Assembly: GCF_000423525.1 (NCBI RefSeq) | Contig: NZ_AUID01000018.1 | Coordinates: 1-60,177 of the forward strand | DNA from: Proteocatella sphenisci DSM 23131 | GTDB taxonomy: Bacteria; Bacillota; Clostridia; Peptostreptococcales; Filifactoraceae | Direction: 5' to 3' | DNA: 60,177 bases | Shown: positions 1 through 8,388 of the stretch, in pieces | Position numbering within the stretch: the first letter of the stretch is position 1 | Layout: each line of letters opens with the position of its first letter | Translations under genes and position numbers: made by a program | The notes under the pieces: model-generated | The model's input: only the letters and a program-made list of their open reading frames with translations | Told to the model about the DNA's origin: nothing | Databases searched by the model: none

Positions 1-13
1 TTTTTTTTGCATT

Positions 14-40
14 AAAAAAAGCGAACTAGTCGCTTTTTTC
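14..40. terminator. Bidirectional intrinsic terminator
   Basis: A-run 14-20, stem GCGA/TCGC around an ACTAG loop, then a T-run to 39. The hairpin is flanked by A's on the left and T's on the right, so it can end transcription from either side. It is the natural end of the leftward ribU transcript. Confidence 0.75.
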
Positions 41-43
41 TTT

Positions 44-73
44 GGGGGCTATTTCCCGACAGCCCCTTTTTTT
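44..73 (+). terminator. Rho-independent terminator of an upstream rightward gene
   Basis: GGGGCT (45-50) pairs with AGCCCC (61-66) and is followed by seven T's. There is no matching A-run on the left, so it works rightward, for a gene outside the window. Confidence 0.75.
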
Positions 74-87
74 GATTTATACAATCT

Positions 88-693
88 TTACTTAAATACC
101 GGAGATACTTTCTTATATATAAGAATTGTAACTATACTCACTGCTATCCCTTTGAATATATTAAAGGGCACTATGCCATAGAGTACGAGCGTAGGTAAAT
201 CATGAATAAGGGGAGTTATCATGCTTCCCATTGCAATTATAGCTTCTACGGGCATTATCTTTGAGTAAAATGGAAGTAGTACAAAAAGATTGAAAAATGC
301 ACCTGCTACTGTCATAGCTACAATTCCTGCTAGGCACCCTATTATAGCTCCTTTTTTGTTATGATGAATCTTGTAAAGATAACTTGCTACAAACACATAT
401 GAAGCTCCTACTATAAAGTTTCCCAGTTCTCCTACCCCTCCTGTTGATGTCTTTGTTATGAGGTGTATGAGATTTTTTATAAGCTGAATCAATACTCCAG
501 CAAGTGGAGATATGGCGAAGCCTCCTATTAATGCAGGGATATCTGAAAAATCCAGCTTTAGAAATGCAGGAAATATTGGAATTGGAAATTCCAGGAACAT
601 TATGATGTATGCAATTGCTGACAGCATACCTATTTTTACAACTGATTTGGTTTCCATTCTGGCACCTTTTTTTAATTCAATTCTGTTTTCCAT
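88..693 (-). CDS. ribU: Riboflavin ECF transporter S component (RibU family)
   Basis: Substrate-binding membrane subunit of an energy-coupling factor transporter for riboflavin; it works with a shared EcfA/A'/T module that is not in this window. The 201-residue protein is almost entirely hydrophobic, with about five or six membrane segments. After the first helix it has the family-like stretch FPAFLKLDFSDIPALIGGF, followed by a loop and a long second half of helices. Start: AAGGAG lies 7 nt before the ATG at 693. The assignment is strengthened by a complete FMN riboswitch and attenuator in its leader, which makes riboflavin the expected substrate. It is a single-gene unit ending at the terminator at 14-40. 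Confidence 0.9.
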   Translation of the reverse strand: MENRIELKKGARMETKSVVKIGMLSAIAYIIMFLEFPIPIFPAFLKLDFSDIPALIGGFAISPLAGVLIQLIKNLIHLITKTSTGGVGELGNFIVGASYVFVASYLYKIHHNKKGAIIGCLAGIVAMTVAGAFFNLFVLLPFYSKIMPVEAIIAMGSMITPLIHDLPTLVLYGIVPFNIFKGIAVSIVTILIYKKVSPVFK

Positions 694-756
694 TTTTATT
701 CTCCTTATTATTAAAATATAATTTTAATAATGTCTGAGGGTAATAAAATTATGAGT

Positions 757-783
757 AAAAAAAACCAGGTGAATATCACCTGG
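757..783 (-). terminator. Riboswitch-controlled attenuator of ribU
   Basis: On the minus strand CCAGGTGA/TCACCTGG forms an 8-bp stem directly followed by eight U's (A-run 757-764 on the plus strand). It lies between the FMN riboswitch and the ribU start, so FMN binding is expected to cause premature termination. A second near-perfect inverted repeat (809-821 with 826-838, 12 of 13 pairs) sits between aptamer and terminator and may take part in the switch. Confidence 0.85.
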
Positions 784-854
784 GGTTAATTGTCTATACC
801 AGTCATTAGTTTTAATGTAATTAAAATTACATCAAAACCTCAGTTCTGCTAACA

Positions 855-961
855 ATCTTCTCTCATCCAGACTTTACTGTCGGTACTTGAATTTCACAAG
901 TTCAACCAATTACGGTTCGCGGACTTTACCGCCGGTAGGGAATCTCACCCTGCCCCGAAGA
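855..961 (-). promoter_or_regulatory. FMN riboswitch (RFN element)
   Basis: Read on the minus strand this is a canonical RFN aptamer: a 5' CTTCGGGGCAGGGTG segment, the ACCGGCGGT / AGTCCGCGA block, TTGGTTGAACTTG, then the CCGACAGTAAAGTCTGG and ATGAGAGAAGAT segments closing the P1 helix. All conserved blocks are present in order. It leads into the attenuator at 757-783 and then ribU, so control is by transcription termination. Confidence 0.97.
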
Positions 962-975
962 CATATTTCTCTTTC

Positions 976-1004
976 ATTATAGTACATTGTTATAAATTTG
1001 TAAA
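976..1004 (-). promoter_or_regulatory. Sigma-A promoter of ribU
   Basis: On the minus strand TTTACA (1004-999), a 17-nt spacer and TATAAT (981-976). It sits directly upstream of the FMN aptamer. Confidence 0.75.
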
Positions 1005-1033
1005 TACCATTGTCTACATTATTATTTTTTTTA

Positions 1034-2359
1034 TTATTCATTCCTTAAACTTTCAAGGGCACTCAGGTTCATTGCTCTTTTTGCAGGAAGATATCCTGCA
1101 AGAACTCCAATACTGGTAGAAAATGCGAGAGTTGATAGTGCAAGCCAAATTGGAATTATAGATATGGCTGATCCTCCCATCCCCATAGACTCCCCAAATG
1201 CAGATCCAAGAAAGGCATTTAATACCGTTGAAAGGCCATAGCTGAGAATCAGACCTATTGTCCCACCGAGGAATCCAATAAAGGCAGCTTCAAAAAGGAA
1301 GAGATATTTAATATCTCTTATATTTGCTCCTATCACTTTCATTATGCCTATTTCTTTGGTTCTTTCGTAAATTGACATTATCATTGTATTTGATATTCCA
1401 AGGGCTGCCACCAGCATAGATACAGCTCCTATGCCTCCAAGCACTGCCTGTATCATGCCTGATGTTTTTTTCATTTCATCGAGCATATCATTGAGGCTAA
1501 AGCTTTGCAATCCCATGTCTTTTATCTGTGCCGAAATTTCTTTAACCTTGTCTATATCTTCTACATAAACTTTGGCATTTGTGTATTCCTTTTTTTTACT
1601 CTGATAATTTCCCTGAGCCTTCATAGTTTCTTCATTTATTTTCTTGACGGTTTCTATATTCATATATGCAGTATAGCTTGTATCATCATTCTCGTTTTCA
1701 AGTATTCCAATACCCTGAGCGTCATATATTGGATAATCTACCTTTTCACCGCCTGAAATGTCACTGTTACTTCTCTCTCCATAATTTTGATCAGCTGTAA
1801 GTTTTATCCTGTTAGACATAACGTTTACAGGTGGCTCTCCTGAGTCATTGTATCCCCCCGAGTTGGAATAAGGATTATAAAACCACATGGGTACGTTCCT
1901 TCCAAAAAGAATTGCATTTTTGTCATTCCCTTTAAGATTTCGACCCTCTTTAAGTTTATATCCAAATTTTTCAAAAACATCTGGATCCACCCCTGTTACG
2001 TTTACTCCTGCTACAAATTTTCCTATACCTACCTTAAGATAGATTGATTCCATAGGGGTTACTGCCGTTACCGATTTAAACGATCCTATTTCAGCTATAG
2101 CCTTGTCATCGAGCTTGGCCTGTTTTTGATTTCCACCTGAGTCCATCACCATACCGCCACCAGCATATATATCTATAGTGTGGAGATTTCCAAAACTCTT
2201 TATCTGTTCTTCAAAACTGGAGCTTAATCCTATTCCAAGTGATACCATCACTGTTATTGCACATGTTCCAATTATAACTCCCGTTATAGCAAGAATACTT
2301 CTGGTTTTTCTTCTGAGAAGGTTTTTTAACCCCATGACCATAAGGTCTGTGAAATTCAT
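1034..2359 (-). CDS. MacB/FtsX-type ABC transporter permease
   Basis: Integral membrane subunit of a MacB-like ABC system. The 441-residue protein starts with NLLRRKTRSILAITGVIIG (first membrane helix, near residues 15-45), then a large extracytoplasmic domain (about 50-310), then three C-terminal helices of the FtsX fold (about 310-440), ending LPAKRAMNLSALESLRNE. The extracytoplasmic domain has a Gly/Ser/Asn-rich insert near 150-205. It is the last gene of an operon after the ATPase and the CARDB-like protein; only 12 nt separate it from the latter. MacB-type transporters usually do mechanical work or export rather than classic import; the substrate is unknown. Confidence 0.88.
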   Translation of the reverse strand: MNFTDLMVMGLKNLLRRKTRSILAITGVIIGTCAITVMVSLGIGLSSSFEEQIKSFGNLHTIDIYAGGGMVMDSGGNQKQAKLDDKAIAEIGSFKSVTAVTPMESIYLKVGIGKFVAGVNVTGVDPDVFEKFGYKLKEGRNLKGNDKNAILFGRNVPMWFYNPYSNSGGYNDSGEPPVNVMSNRIKLTADQNYGERSNSDISGGEKVDYPIYDAQGIGILENENDDTSYTAYMNIETVKKINEETMKAQGNYQSKKKEYTNAKVYVEDIDKVKEISAQIKDMGLQSFSLNDMLDEMKKTSGMIQAVLGGIGAVSMLVAALGISNTMIMSIYERTKEIGIMKVIGANIRDIKYLFLFEAAFIGFLGGTIGLILSYGLSTVLNAFLGSAFGESMGMGGSAISIIPIWLALSTLAFSTSIGVLAGYLPAKRAMNLSALESLRNE

Positions 2360-2371
2360 ATTGTAACCCCC

Positions 2372-4357
2372 TTATATTTCTATATCCAGACTGTCATCCA
2401 TCTTTTTCTTTTTGCGCTTTTTGTAAATTATAAATGCTCCTGCTGCAAGAAGTGCTGCTACAATTCCATATTTTATATACTTGCTGTTTGTATTTTCTGG
2501 TATCATTTCTCCGTCGTCAGGCATGTCTATAACTGGCATTTCCTGTGCTATAAAGCTAAATGGCTTTTCTATTTTACTTTCTTCTCCTGCCGCATTTTCA
2601 AATGTAAATATAACCTTACCTTCTACAGGACCCTGGTTAATCGGAATTATGCTCAGATCATAATATTCATTTTTTCCTGCTTCAAAGTTTCCTACAAATG
2701 TTGCTGGCGACTGAGAAAAATCTATGTTAGTCCCTTCTGCAGTTACTCTTAAGTTAGAAAGTGCCGTTTTTCCCATATTATAGTACTGGACTGAAACCGA
2801 ACTCTGCTGTCCTACATACAATTCTGAGGGTTGGCCTATATCATCTATTACAAGTCTCAGATCCTGAACAAGTGGTATTGATATGTTATCCTTTGCACTT
2901 ATAGGGTTTCCGTCTTTGTCTTCATAGGTCATATCAACCGATATAGATACTGTCTTTTGAGGTGCGTCTGGTTTGCTGGTGAGTGTTATTGTCTTTGTAG
3001 CAGTACCACCTGGAGATATGGAGTCTATAAAAAACGAATTGCTTGAGTTTACAGGTATAAATATTCCTTCGTCTGCACTCAGAGATACCTTTATATTGCT
3101 TATGCTCTGATTTTTGTTTGTGTTTTTAAGGGTTATTCCCAGGTTAAATGCTTTGTTTGCTTCAACAACTTTTGCCCCATAGTCATAATTGCTTATCATA
3201 AGCTGAGGTACTGTCTTTGAGCTTGTGTCTCCTTTTACATATATACCTGTATATTGGCTGATTGATTTAGGTTCTTTGTCTGAGGTCTCTACTGTTATTT
3301 TAATTGGATAGTTTTTTGCTTCAGTATTTGAAGCCGAGAACATTGTAACGCTGTAGCTCTTGACTTCTCCAGGAGCAAAATTTGAGACAAATATATTCTT
3401 TGTTTTGTTTACTACAGGCGCTGTTGGCTCTAAAGTAACTTTTATGTTCTTTAGCTCTGATGATCCAGTGTTAGATACTTTAAAATCCACTTTAAAATCC
3501 TTGCCTGGAGCAATTTCCTGAGGGCCTTTTACATTGCTTATCTCAAGGCTGTCTGTATCTGATGTCCCACCTATTACTGTAATATACTCTGTTTTTGTAA
3601 ATACTGCCTCTTTTCCATTAGGGTCATTACCCTTTACTGTAAAAGTAAATGGTATGTTGCCTCCCTCATAGCTGTCTTCTATATATATAGGAAAGACTGC
3701 TGTTTTTTCTGAATTGCTCATTGAAATCGATCCAAGTCTTATTTCTGTTGGAGAGTCTTTAAGACTCATACCTTCACCAAGCGCTCCTATTGATGCTGTA
3801 AGATCAAGTAGCGGCGAGTTTCCTCTGTTTATTATTGTAAGACTTAATTCATTTGTTTTCCCGCTTACCAGTGCCCCACTAGACGCTTTGACTGTAAGTG
3901 CCATCTGAGGATTATAGTTTATGCCAGGCTCAGGATCTATTATTTCATTTACTGTTGCCAGATATATGCTCGCTTCAGTTTTGCCTATCTCGCCTCCTGC
4001 ATCAGTAACTGTAACTGGCATCTTATATACCTTTTCAAGGTTGAGTCCAGTAACATTGATAATCCACTGCGCCGTTTTTTTAACTCCGGGGTCCATATCT
4101 CCAACGGTGACTTCCTCATCGCTGTAAGGCGAATATGTCAGTTCCCCTGCTCCAAGTTTAGCCTTTACTCCTCTGAGCGTTTCGCCTGTAGTGTTTTCTA
4201 TTTCCACTATCAAAGTTGCTTTGGTATCGCCCTCCGAGGCAATTGAACCTTTTGTCTGTTTTACACTGACTTTAGTATATGCATAAGCAACGGAATAAAT
4301 CCCTGTTGTCATGGCAAGCATAAGAGTCAATATAAGGGATAATATTCTCTTTTTCAT
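2372..4357 (-). CDS. Membrane-anchored CARDB/S-layer-like (COG1361-type) protein
   Basis: A large exported protein of about 661 residues. From the ATG at 4357 (AAAGGA just upstream; the in-frame TTG at 4372 lacks a site) it has a signal peptide, several repeated beta-sandwich modules with phrases such as LTIINRGNSPL, FKVSNTGSSELKNIKV and VQYYNMGKTAL (typical of CARDB/NEW3-like adhesion or scaffold domains), then one C-terminal membrane helix (YGIVAALLAAGAFIIY) and a lysine-rich cytoplasmic tail. It sits between the ATPase and permease genes of one operon, so it is probably an extracellular partner of the transporter. The exact function is not known. Confidence 0.8.
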   Translation of the reverse strand: MKKRILSLILTLMLAMTTGIYSVAYAYTKVSVKQTKGSIASEGDTKATLIVEIENTTGETLRGVKAKLGAGELTYSPYSDEEVTVGDMDPGVKKTAQWIINVTGLNLEKVYKMPVTVTDAGGEIGKTEASIYLATVNEIIDPEPGINYNPQMALTVKASSGALVSGKTNELSLTIINRGNSPLLDLTASIGALGEGMSLKDSPTEIRLGSISMSNSEKTAVFPIYIEDSYEGGNIPFTFTVKGNDPNGKEAVFTKTEYITVIGGTSDTDSLEISNVKGPQEIAPGKDFKVDFKVSNTGSSELKNIKVTLEPTAPVVNKTKNIFVSNFAPGEVKSYSVTMFSASNTEAKNYPIKITVETSDKEPKSISQYTGIYVKGDTSSKTVPQLMISNYDYGAKVVEANKAFNLGITLKNTNKNQSISNIKVSLSADEGIFIPVNSSNSFFIDSISPGGTATKTITLTSKPDAPQKTVSISVDMTYEDKDGNPISAKDNISIPLVQDLRLVIDDIGQPSELYVGQQSSVSVQYYNMGKTALSNLRVTAEGTNIDFSQSPATFVGNFEAGKNEYYDLSIIPINQGPVEGKVIFTFENAAGEESKIEKPFSFIAQEMPVIDMPDDGEMIPENTNSKYIKYGIVAALLAAGAFIIYKKRKKKKMDDSLDIEI

Positions 4358-4380
4358 GTTAATTCCTTTCAAATAATTTT

Positions 4381-5130
4381 CTAATTTTCAAGTTTTTTCG
4401 TATCTCCCAGAACATCTTCAGTCTGAGGAGTCCTTATATTTTCATTTTTTTCTATGCTTAATATGTTTCCATCTTGAATTGTAACTATTCGATCTGCATA
4501 CTCTGCTATGGTACTGTCATGACTGACTATTATAAGTGTCTGATTATTTGACTTTACCTTGTCGAGCATTATCTTCATTATTACTTCTGTAGTTTTTGTA
4601 TCCAGGTTGCCTGTAGGCTCATCCGCAAAGATAATCTTGGGTTCTACAACAAGGGCTCTTGCAATACCTACCCTCTGCTGCTGACCCCCACTCATCTGAC
4701 TGGGCTTTCTTTCTTCATAGCCCTTTAATCCTACTTCTTCAATGGATCTTAGTGTTCTTTTTATTCTCTCTTTTTTATCCATACCTCGCAAAATCAGAGG
4801 ATATGATACGTTCTCAAGTGTCGTCAGCATTGGCAAAAGGTTGTAAGACTGAAATATAAATCCTATATTTTTCTGTCTGAACATAGTCACCTGTTCTTCG
4901 TTTAGTTTATGAAGTGGTACTCCTCCTATTATTATTTCACCTTTTGTAGGTTTTTCGAGTCCTGCAACCATATTTAAAAAAGTTGATTTCCCTGATCCTG
5001 ATTTACCCAGAAAACACACTACCTCACCTCTGTATATATCCAGACTTATATCATCCAGGGCTACTACTTTTTCATCTCCCATTCGGTATACTTTTCTTAC
5101 ATGCTTTACTTCTATAAGTGGTTTATTTAT
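4381..5130 (-). CDS. ABC transporter ATP-binding protein (LolD/MacB type)
   Basis: ATPase of the MacB-like system with the permease two genes downstream. It has Walker A GKSGSGKST, Q-loop FQSYNLLP, signature MSGGQQQRVGIARALV, Walker B IIFADEPTGNLD and the switch His in IIVSHD. Start choice: a perfect AGGAGG (5144-5139) lies 8 nt before an ATA codon at 5130, and the reading from there (INKPLIEVKHV) matches where this family normally begins. The first in-frame ATG is at 5193, has no ribosome site and would add 21 atypical residues (rich in Asn, Cys, Lys). I therefore place the start at the ATA; if that is wrong the gene runs to 5193. Confidence 0.9.
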   Translation of the reverse strand: MNKPLIEVKHVRKVYRMGDEKVVALDDISLDIYRGEVVCFLGKSGSGKSTFLNMVAGLEKPTKGEIIIGGVPLHKLNEEQVTMFRQKNIGFIFQSYNLLPMLTTLENVSYPLILRGMDKKERIKRTLRSIEEVGLKGYEERKPSQMSGGQQQRVGIARALVVEPKIIFADEPTGNLDTKTTEVIMKIMLDKVKSNNQTLIIVSHDSTIAEYADRIVTIQDGNILSIEKNENIRTPQTEDVLGDTKKLEN

Positions 5131-5357
5131 GCTAATCCCCTCCTTTGGTTTGTAGCATTTGAATTTTGATTCACAACGATTATTATACATCATAAGTATT
5201 CTTATTTCTTTACAAAAATATTAAGCTTTCTAAGTACTATCTTTAATTTTTAGACGTTTTTATTTAAATTGAGACTTATACCCCACTATTATGGGTAATA
5301 TAATAGTATGAGCATAATTATTATATTCAATCTTTTATCTGAATCGAGGTGGTTTAC

Positions 5358-6056
5358 ATGAAAATTACTGATAAATCTATCCATATTGTAGATATTGCGG
5401 AGAATATAGACCAGGAGTTTGTAAAAATCCTTAAAAATAAAGGCTTCTATGTTAAAACGTTCCATAGCCAGGATGAATTTCTAAGTGATTTCAATAAAAA
5501 TGACGCAGGATTTATAATAATAAATGTCTCTCATTCTGATATCCAGGTATTCAATCTTTGTTCTGTAATTAGAATAAAAAGTACTGTCCCTGTAATTATA
5601 ATATCTGAAAAAACTCTTGATAATGATCTTGTAACTGCAATTAATATGGGATGTGATGAATATATTGTCAAGCCAGTATCTTCAAATGAACTTGTTGCCA
5701 GGGTAAACTCCATTCTAAGAAGAATAGAGTTCGAAAATGAGAAGAATTGCGAATGTATGTACTATTTTGGAGATATAGTCATAAATCTAAGACGTCATGA
5801 AGCTATATCTGGTTCTGAGATTTTGCATCTTACTAATAAGGAGTTTGAAGTTCTTCTTTATCTTATAGATAAAAGCGATGAGGTAGCCAGCAGAAATGAA
5901 ATGCTTAGTAATATATGGGGCTTTCCTTCTGATCTTATTGAGACAAGAGCAATTGATGACTGTATTAAACGTCTTAGGAAAAAACTTGCTCAATCTGAAT
6001 CAAATGTCAAAATAGAAACCGTGCGTGGACATGGTTTTAAAATAACTGTAAAATAA
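5358..6056 (+). CDS. OmpR-type response regulator with degenerate receiver
   Basis: A transcription regulator with an N-terminal receiver-like domain (about 1-120) and a C-terminal winged helix (about 135-232; LTNKEFEVLLYLIDK and VRGHGFKITVK are typical OmpR/PhoB blocks). The ATG at 5358 is preceded by GAGGTGG; the in-frame GTG at 5349 overlaps that site. The receiver looks inactive: where the phosphoacceptor Asp is expected the sequence is FIIINVSHSD (Asn), and the acidic pair is reduced to IVDIAE. The KPV lysine is kept. No histidine kinase gene is nearby. It is divergent from the ABC operon and may control it without phosphorylation. Confidence 0.85.
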   Translation: MKITDKSIHIVDIAENIDQEFVKILKNKGFYVKTFHSQDEFLSDFNKNDAGFIIINVSHSDIQVFNLCSVIRIKSTVPVIIISEKTLDNDLVTAINMGCDEYIVKPVSSNELVARVNSILRRIEFENEKNCECMYYFGDIVINLRRHEAISGSEILHLTNKEFEVLLYLIDKSDEVASRNEMLSNIWGFPSDLIETRAIDDCIKRLRKKLAQSESNVKIETVRGHGFKITVK

Positions 6057-6079
6057 TCATCTTTAACAGTGGGCGCACT

Positions 6080-6123
6080 AAAAAACAACCCTGCACTAAT
6101 AATAGCTGCCGGGTTGTTTTTTT
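6080..6123. terminator. Bidirectional terminator
   Basis: AAAAAACAACCC pairs with GGGTTGTTTTTTT around a 19-nt loop. It separates the convergent response-regulator gene and the YtvI-like gene and can serve both. Confidence 0.85.
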
Positions 6124-7225
6124 ATTTAAATATCTTGATTTTTCCGCTGTCATTTAGATTTTTGAGAATTATTATAATTATAGGCATTATAAAAAGTCCC
6201 AGAAAACCAAAAATTTTCACTCCAGTAAACATGCATATGAGCATTACTACCGGATGGAGCCCTACCTGGTTTCCAACTACCTTTGGCTCTATTATGTTTC
6301 TTACTACAAGTACTATTATATATGTTATGATCAGACCTATAGCAAATGTCACATTCCCTTTTATGAGCTGTGTCAGTGCCCATGGAAACAAGATTCCTCC
6401 CACTCCTAAAACAGGGATTATATCAAGAACGGCTATCAAGGCTGCAATGGTAAATGCTTTTTCTACCCCAAGTATCAAAAATCCTATGCTAAGTTCTACG
6501 AAAGTAACTCCTATTATTATTCCATAGGCTTTACAGAATTTTAAAAGAGTCTGCAAAGTATATGTTTTAATATCCATAAGGAGATGATCCGCTTTTTTTG
6601 AAAGCTGCCTTCTTAGGAATTTTGATATAAGATCATAATCTATAGCAAAATAAAAAGATGAAATTATTGAAAATACAAGCTTTACAAAAAATGAAGGTAC
6701 GGAGGAAAGCATATTTGTAATAAGACCAACCGTTCCAGAGGATATAGAAGTTATTATATTTCCAAGAGATGTTGAAAAACTTTTAATAATATCATTAAGA
6801 CCCTGGCCTGCACTTTGGTCTAGTTTACTGAACCAGTAAACTAAAAATTCAAAACCCGAATATATAGAGGGCTCTATACTGCTTTTGTAAATGTCTGGAA
6901 GTTTTGCAAAAACATCTCTTGTATTTACAAAAAGTTTTACAGAAACTAATCCTATAAGTACTCCAATAGTTGCATAGAAAACAAGTACCACCAGCCCTGC
7001 AAGCAGCTTTTTGTTGATGGGTATTTTACTTTCAATTTTTTTTATTACAGGCTTTAGCATACTTGCTATAATGAAACCTATGATAAAGGGCAACATCCAC
7101 TCTAAACCATATTTTAGTGCCAAAAAAGCAATTGCAGATATTGCTAGATAATAAATTATATTTATTATGAATGCCCGTTTTCTCTCTGTATTGTTTTTGT
7201 TGGTATTTTTATCAATAGTATCCAT
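6122..7225 (-). CDS. AI-2E family / YtvI-like membrane protein
   Basis: A polytopic membrane protein of 367 residues in the AI-2E transporter (PerM) family. Seven to eight hydrophobic helices are visible. The C-terminal half has the family-like run ALIAVLDIIPVLGVGGILFPWAL and the later GLHPVVMLICMFTGVKIFGFLGLFIMP region (split here for description only). The closest named relatives I recognise are YtvI proteins of spore formers, which would fit a Clostridia host, but sporulation cannot be shown here. It is the last gene of a leftward run, 15 nt after the DUF362 gene. Substrate unknown. Confidence 0.8.
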   Translation of the reverse strand: MDTIDKNTNKNNTERKRAFIINIIYYLAISAIAFLALKYGLEWMLPFIIGFIIASMLKPVIKKIESKIPINKKLLAGLVVLVFYATIGVLIGLVSVKLFVNTRDVFAKLPDIYKSSIEPSIYSGFEFLVYWFSKLDQSAGQGLNDIIKSFSTSLGNIITSISSGTVGLITNMLSSVPSFFVKLVFSIISSFYFAIDYDLISKFLRRQLSKKADHLLMDIKTYTLQTLLKFCKAYGIIIGVTFVELSIGFLILGVEKAFTIAALIAVLDIIPVLGVGGILFPWALTQLIKGNVTFAIGLIITYIIVLVVRNIIEPKVVGNQVGLHPVVMLICMFTGVKIFGFLGLFIMPIIIIILKNLNDSGKIKIFK

Positions 7226-7240
7226 TTAACACCTTCTTTT

Positions 7241-8335
7241 TTAGAAAATATTTTTTCCAGTATGAATGTTTATAAGCTCATAACTTTGTGTTCCCATGCC
7301 CATTTCTTCAGCATAGTCTATTATTGCATCTCCATTTACTCCGCTATGTGCTTCTTTGAATACATCTTTACCTGCAGACTCTGTTATAAGGTCCAGGCAG
7401 GCTCTTTCGAGTGCAACCGGGTCTTTACTGGCAAGTACTCCAATATCATTTGCTATTGGTCTTCCTGACCATCCTGCACAATCACAAAGTGGAGTTATGT
7501 TCATAACAAAGGTTATGTATCCAACTTTTCCTTTTTTGTTAGAAACTGCTCCGTATGCATACTCTGCCATTTTTTCAAGAAATATGTTGCTGTCTGTAGC
7601 CCATTGATCTGATATGGCCCTTACTGGACATACTACTATGCATTCCCCGCATCCATAACATACTTGACTGTCTATTACTGCTTTCTTTTCAACCATAGAA
7701 ATTGCCTTTGTCTGGCATATTGAAACGCATTTTCTGCATCCTATACATTTTTCAGGATCTACCTGAGGTTTTATGTCAGAATGCTGCATCTGTTTCCCAG
7801 GAGCTGTAGCGCAACCCATGGCAAGATTTTTCATTACTCCTCCAAAGCCAGCCATTTCATGTCCTTTGAAATGCGATATAACTATCATTGAATCTGAATT
7901 GTAAATTTCTCCGCCAATCTTGACTTCTTTAAAGTGCTTTTTGTTTATCTCTACGTTTTCAGAATTTCTGCTATACATTCCATCTGCTATTATTATTGGC
8001 GCTCCTACTACAGAATATGCAAATCCATTTTCTATGGCAGTCTGGATATGATCTACACAATTTGTTCTGGACCCTGAATAAAGGGTATTGGTGTCTGTAA
8101 GAAATGGCTTTCCGCCTGATTCTTTTATTTTGTCAACGATCTGCCTTACATTCACAGGATTAAGGAAGGTTACATTTCCTTTTTCTCCAAAATGAAGCTT
8201 TACTGCCACCTGGTCATTTTCAGATATTATATCTGAAAATCCAGCCTTGTCAAAAAGTTTTTTAAGATTTGCCGACATGTTATTATTTTTTGAAGTTGCA
8301 TACAAATCACTGAAATACACTTTTGATTTTTCCAT
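7241..8335 (-). CDS. DUF362 protein with two 4Fe-4S clusters
   Basis: An iron-sulfur protein of 364 residues. The DUF362 core occupies about 1-190 and 245-360 and carries ISHFKGHEMAGFGGVMKN and the basic/acidic residues usual in the family. A bacterial ferredoxin insert holds two complete motifs: Cys 197, 200, 203, 207 and Cys 226, 229, 232, 236. Such proteins are common in anaerobes and are presumed to pass electrons, but their partners are not defined. The ATG follows GAGGAG. It sits in a leftward run between the coiled-coil/HTH gene and the YtvI-like gene. Confidence 0.88.
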   Translation of the reverse strand: MEKSKVYFSDLYATSKNNNMSANLKKLFDKAGFSDIISENDQVAVKLHFGEKGNVTFLNPVNVRQIVDKIKESGGKPFLTDTNTLYSGSRTNCVDHIQTAIENGFAYSVVGAPIIIADGMYSRNSENVEINKKHFKEVKIGGEIYNSDSMIVISHFKGHEMAGFGGVMKNLAMGCATAPGKQMQHSDIKPQVDPEKCIGCRKCVSICQTKAISMVEKKAVIDSQVCYGCGECIVVCPVRAISDQWATDSNIFLEKMAEYAYGAVSNKKGKVGYITFVMNITPLCDCAGWSGRPIANDIGVLASKDPVALERACLDLITESAGKDVFKEAHSGVNGDAIIDYAEEMGMGTQSYELINIHTGKNIF

Positions 8336-8388
8336 TTTATCTCCTCACATTCTTCTTTATAATTTCATATAATTAATTTGAAATTAAA

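Noticed and set aside
5256-5298. SigB-like promoter (GTTT...GGGTAA) before the response regulator
   Set aside because: The two elements are about 33 nt apart, far beyond the 14-16 nt allowed.
6069-6527. Rightward 152-codon open frame opposite the YtvI-like gene
   Set aside because: Antisense shadow of a conserved membrane protein; no ribosome site.
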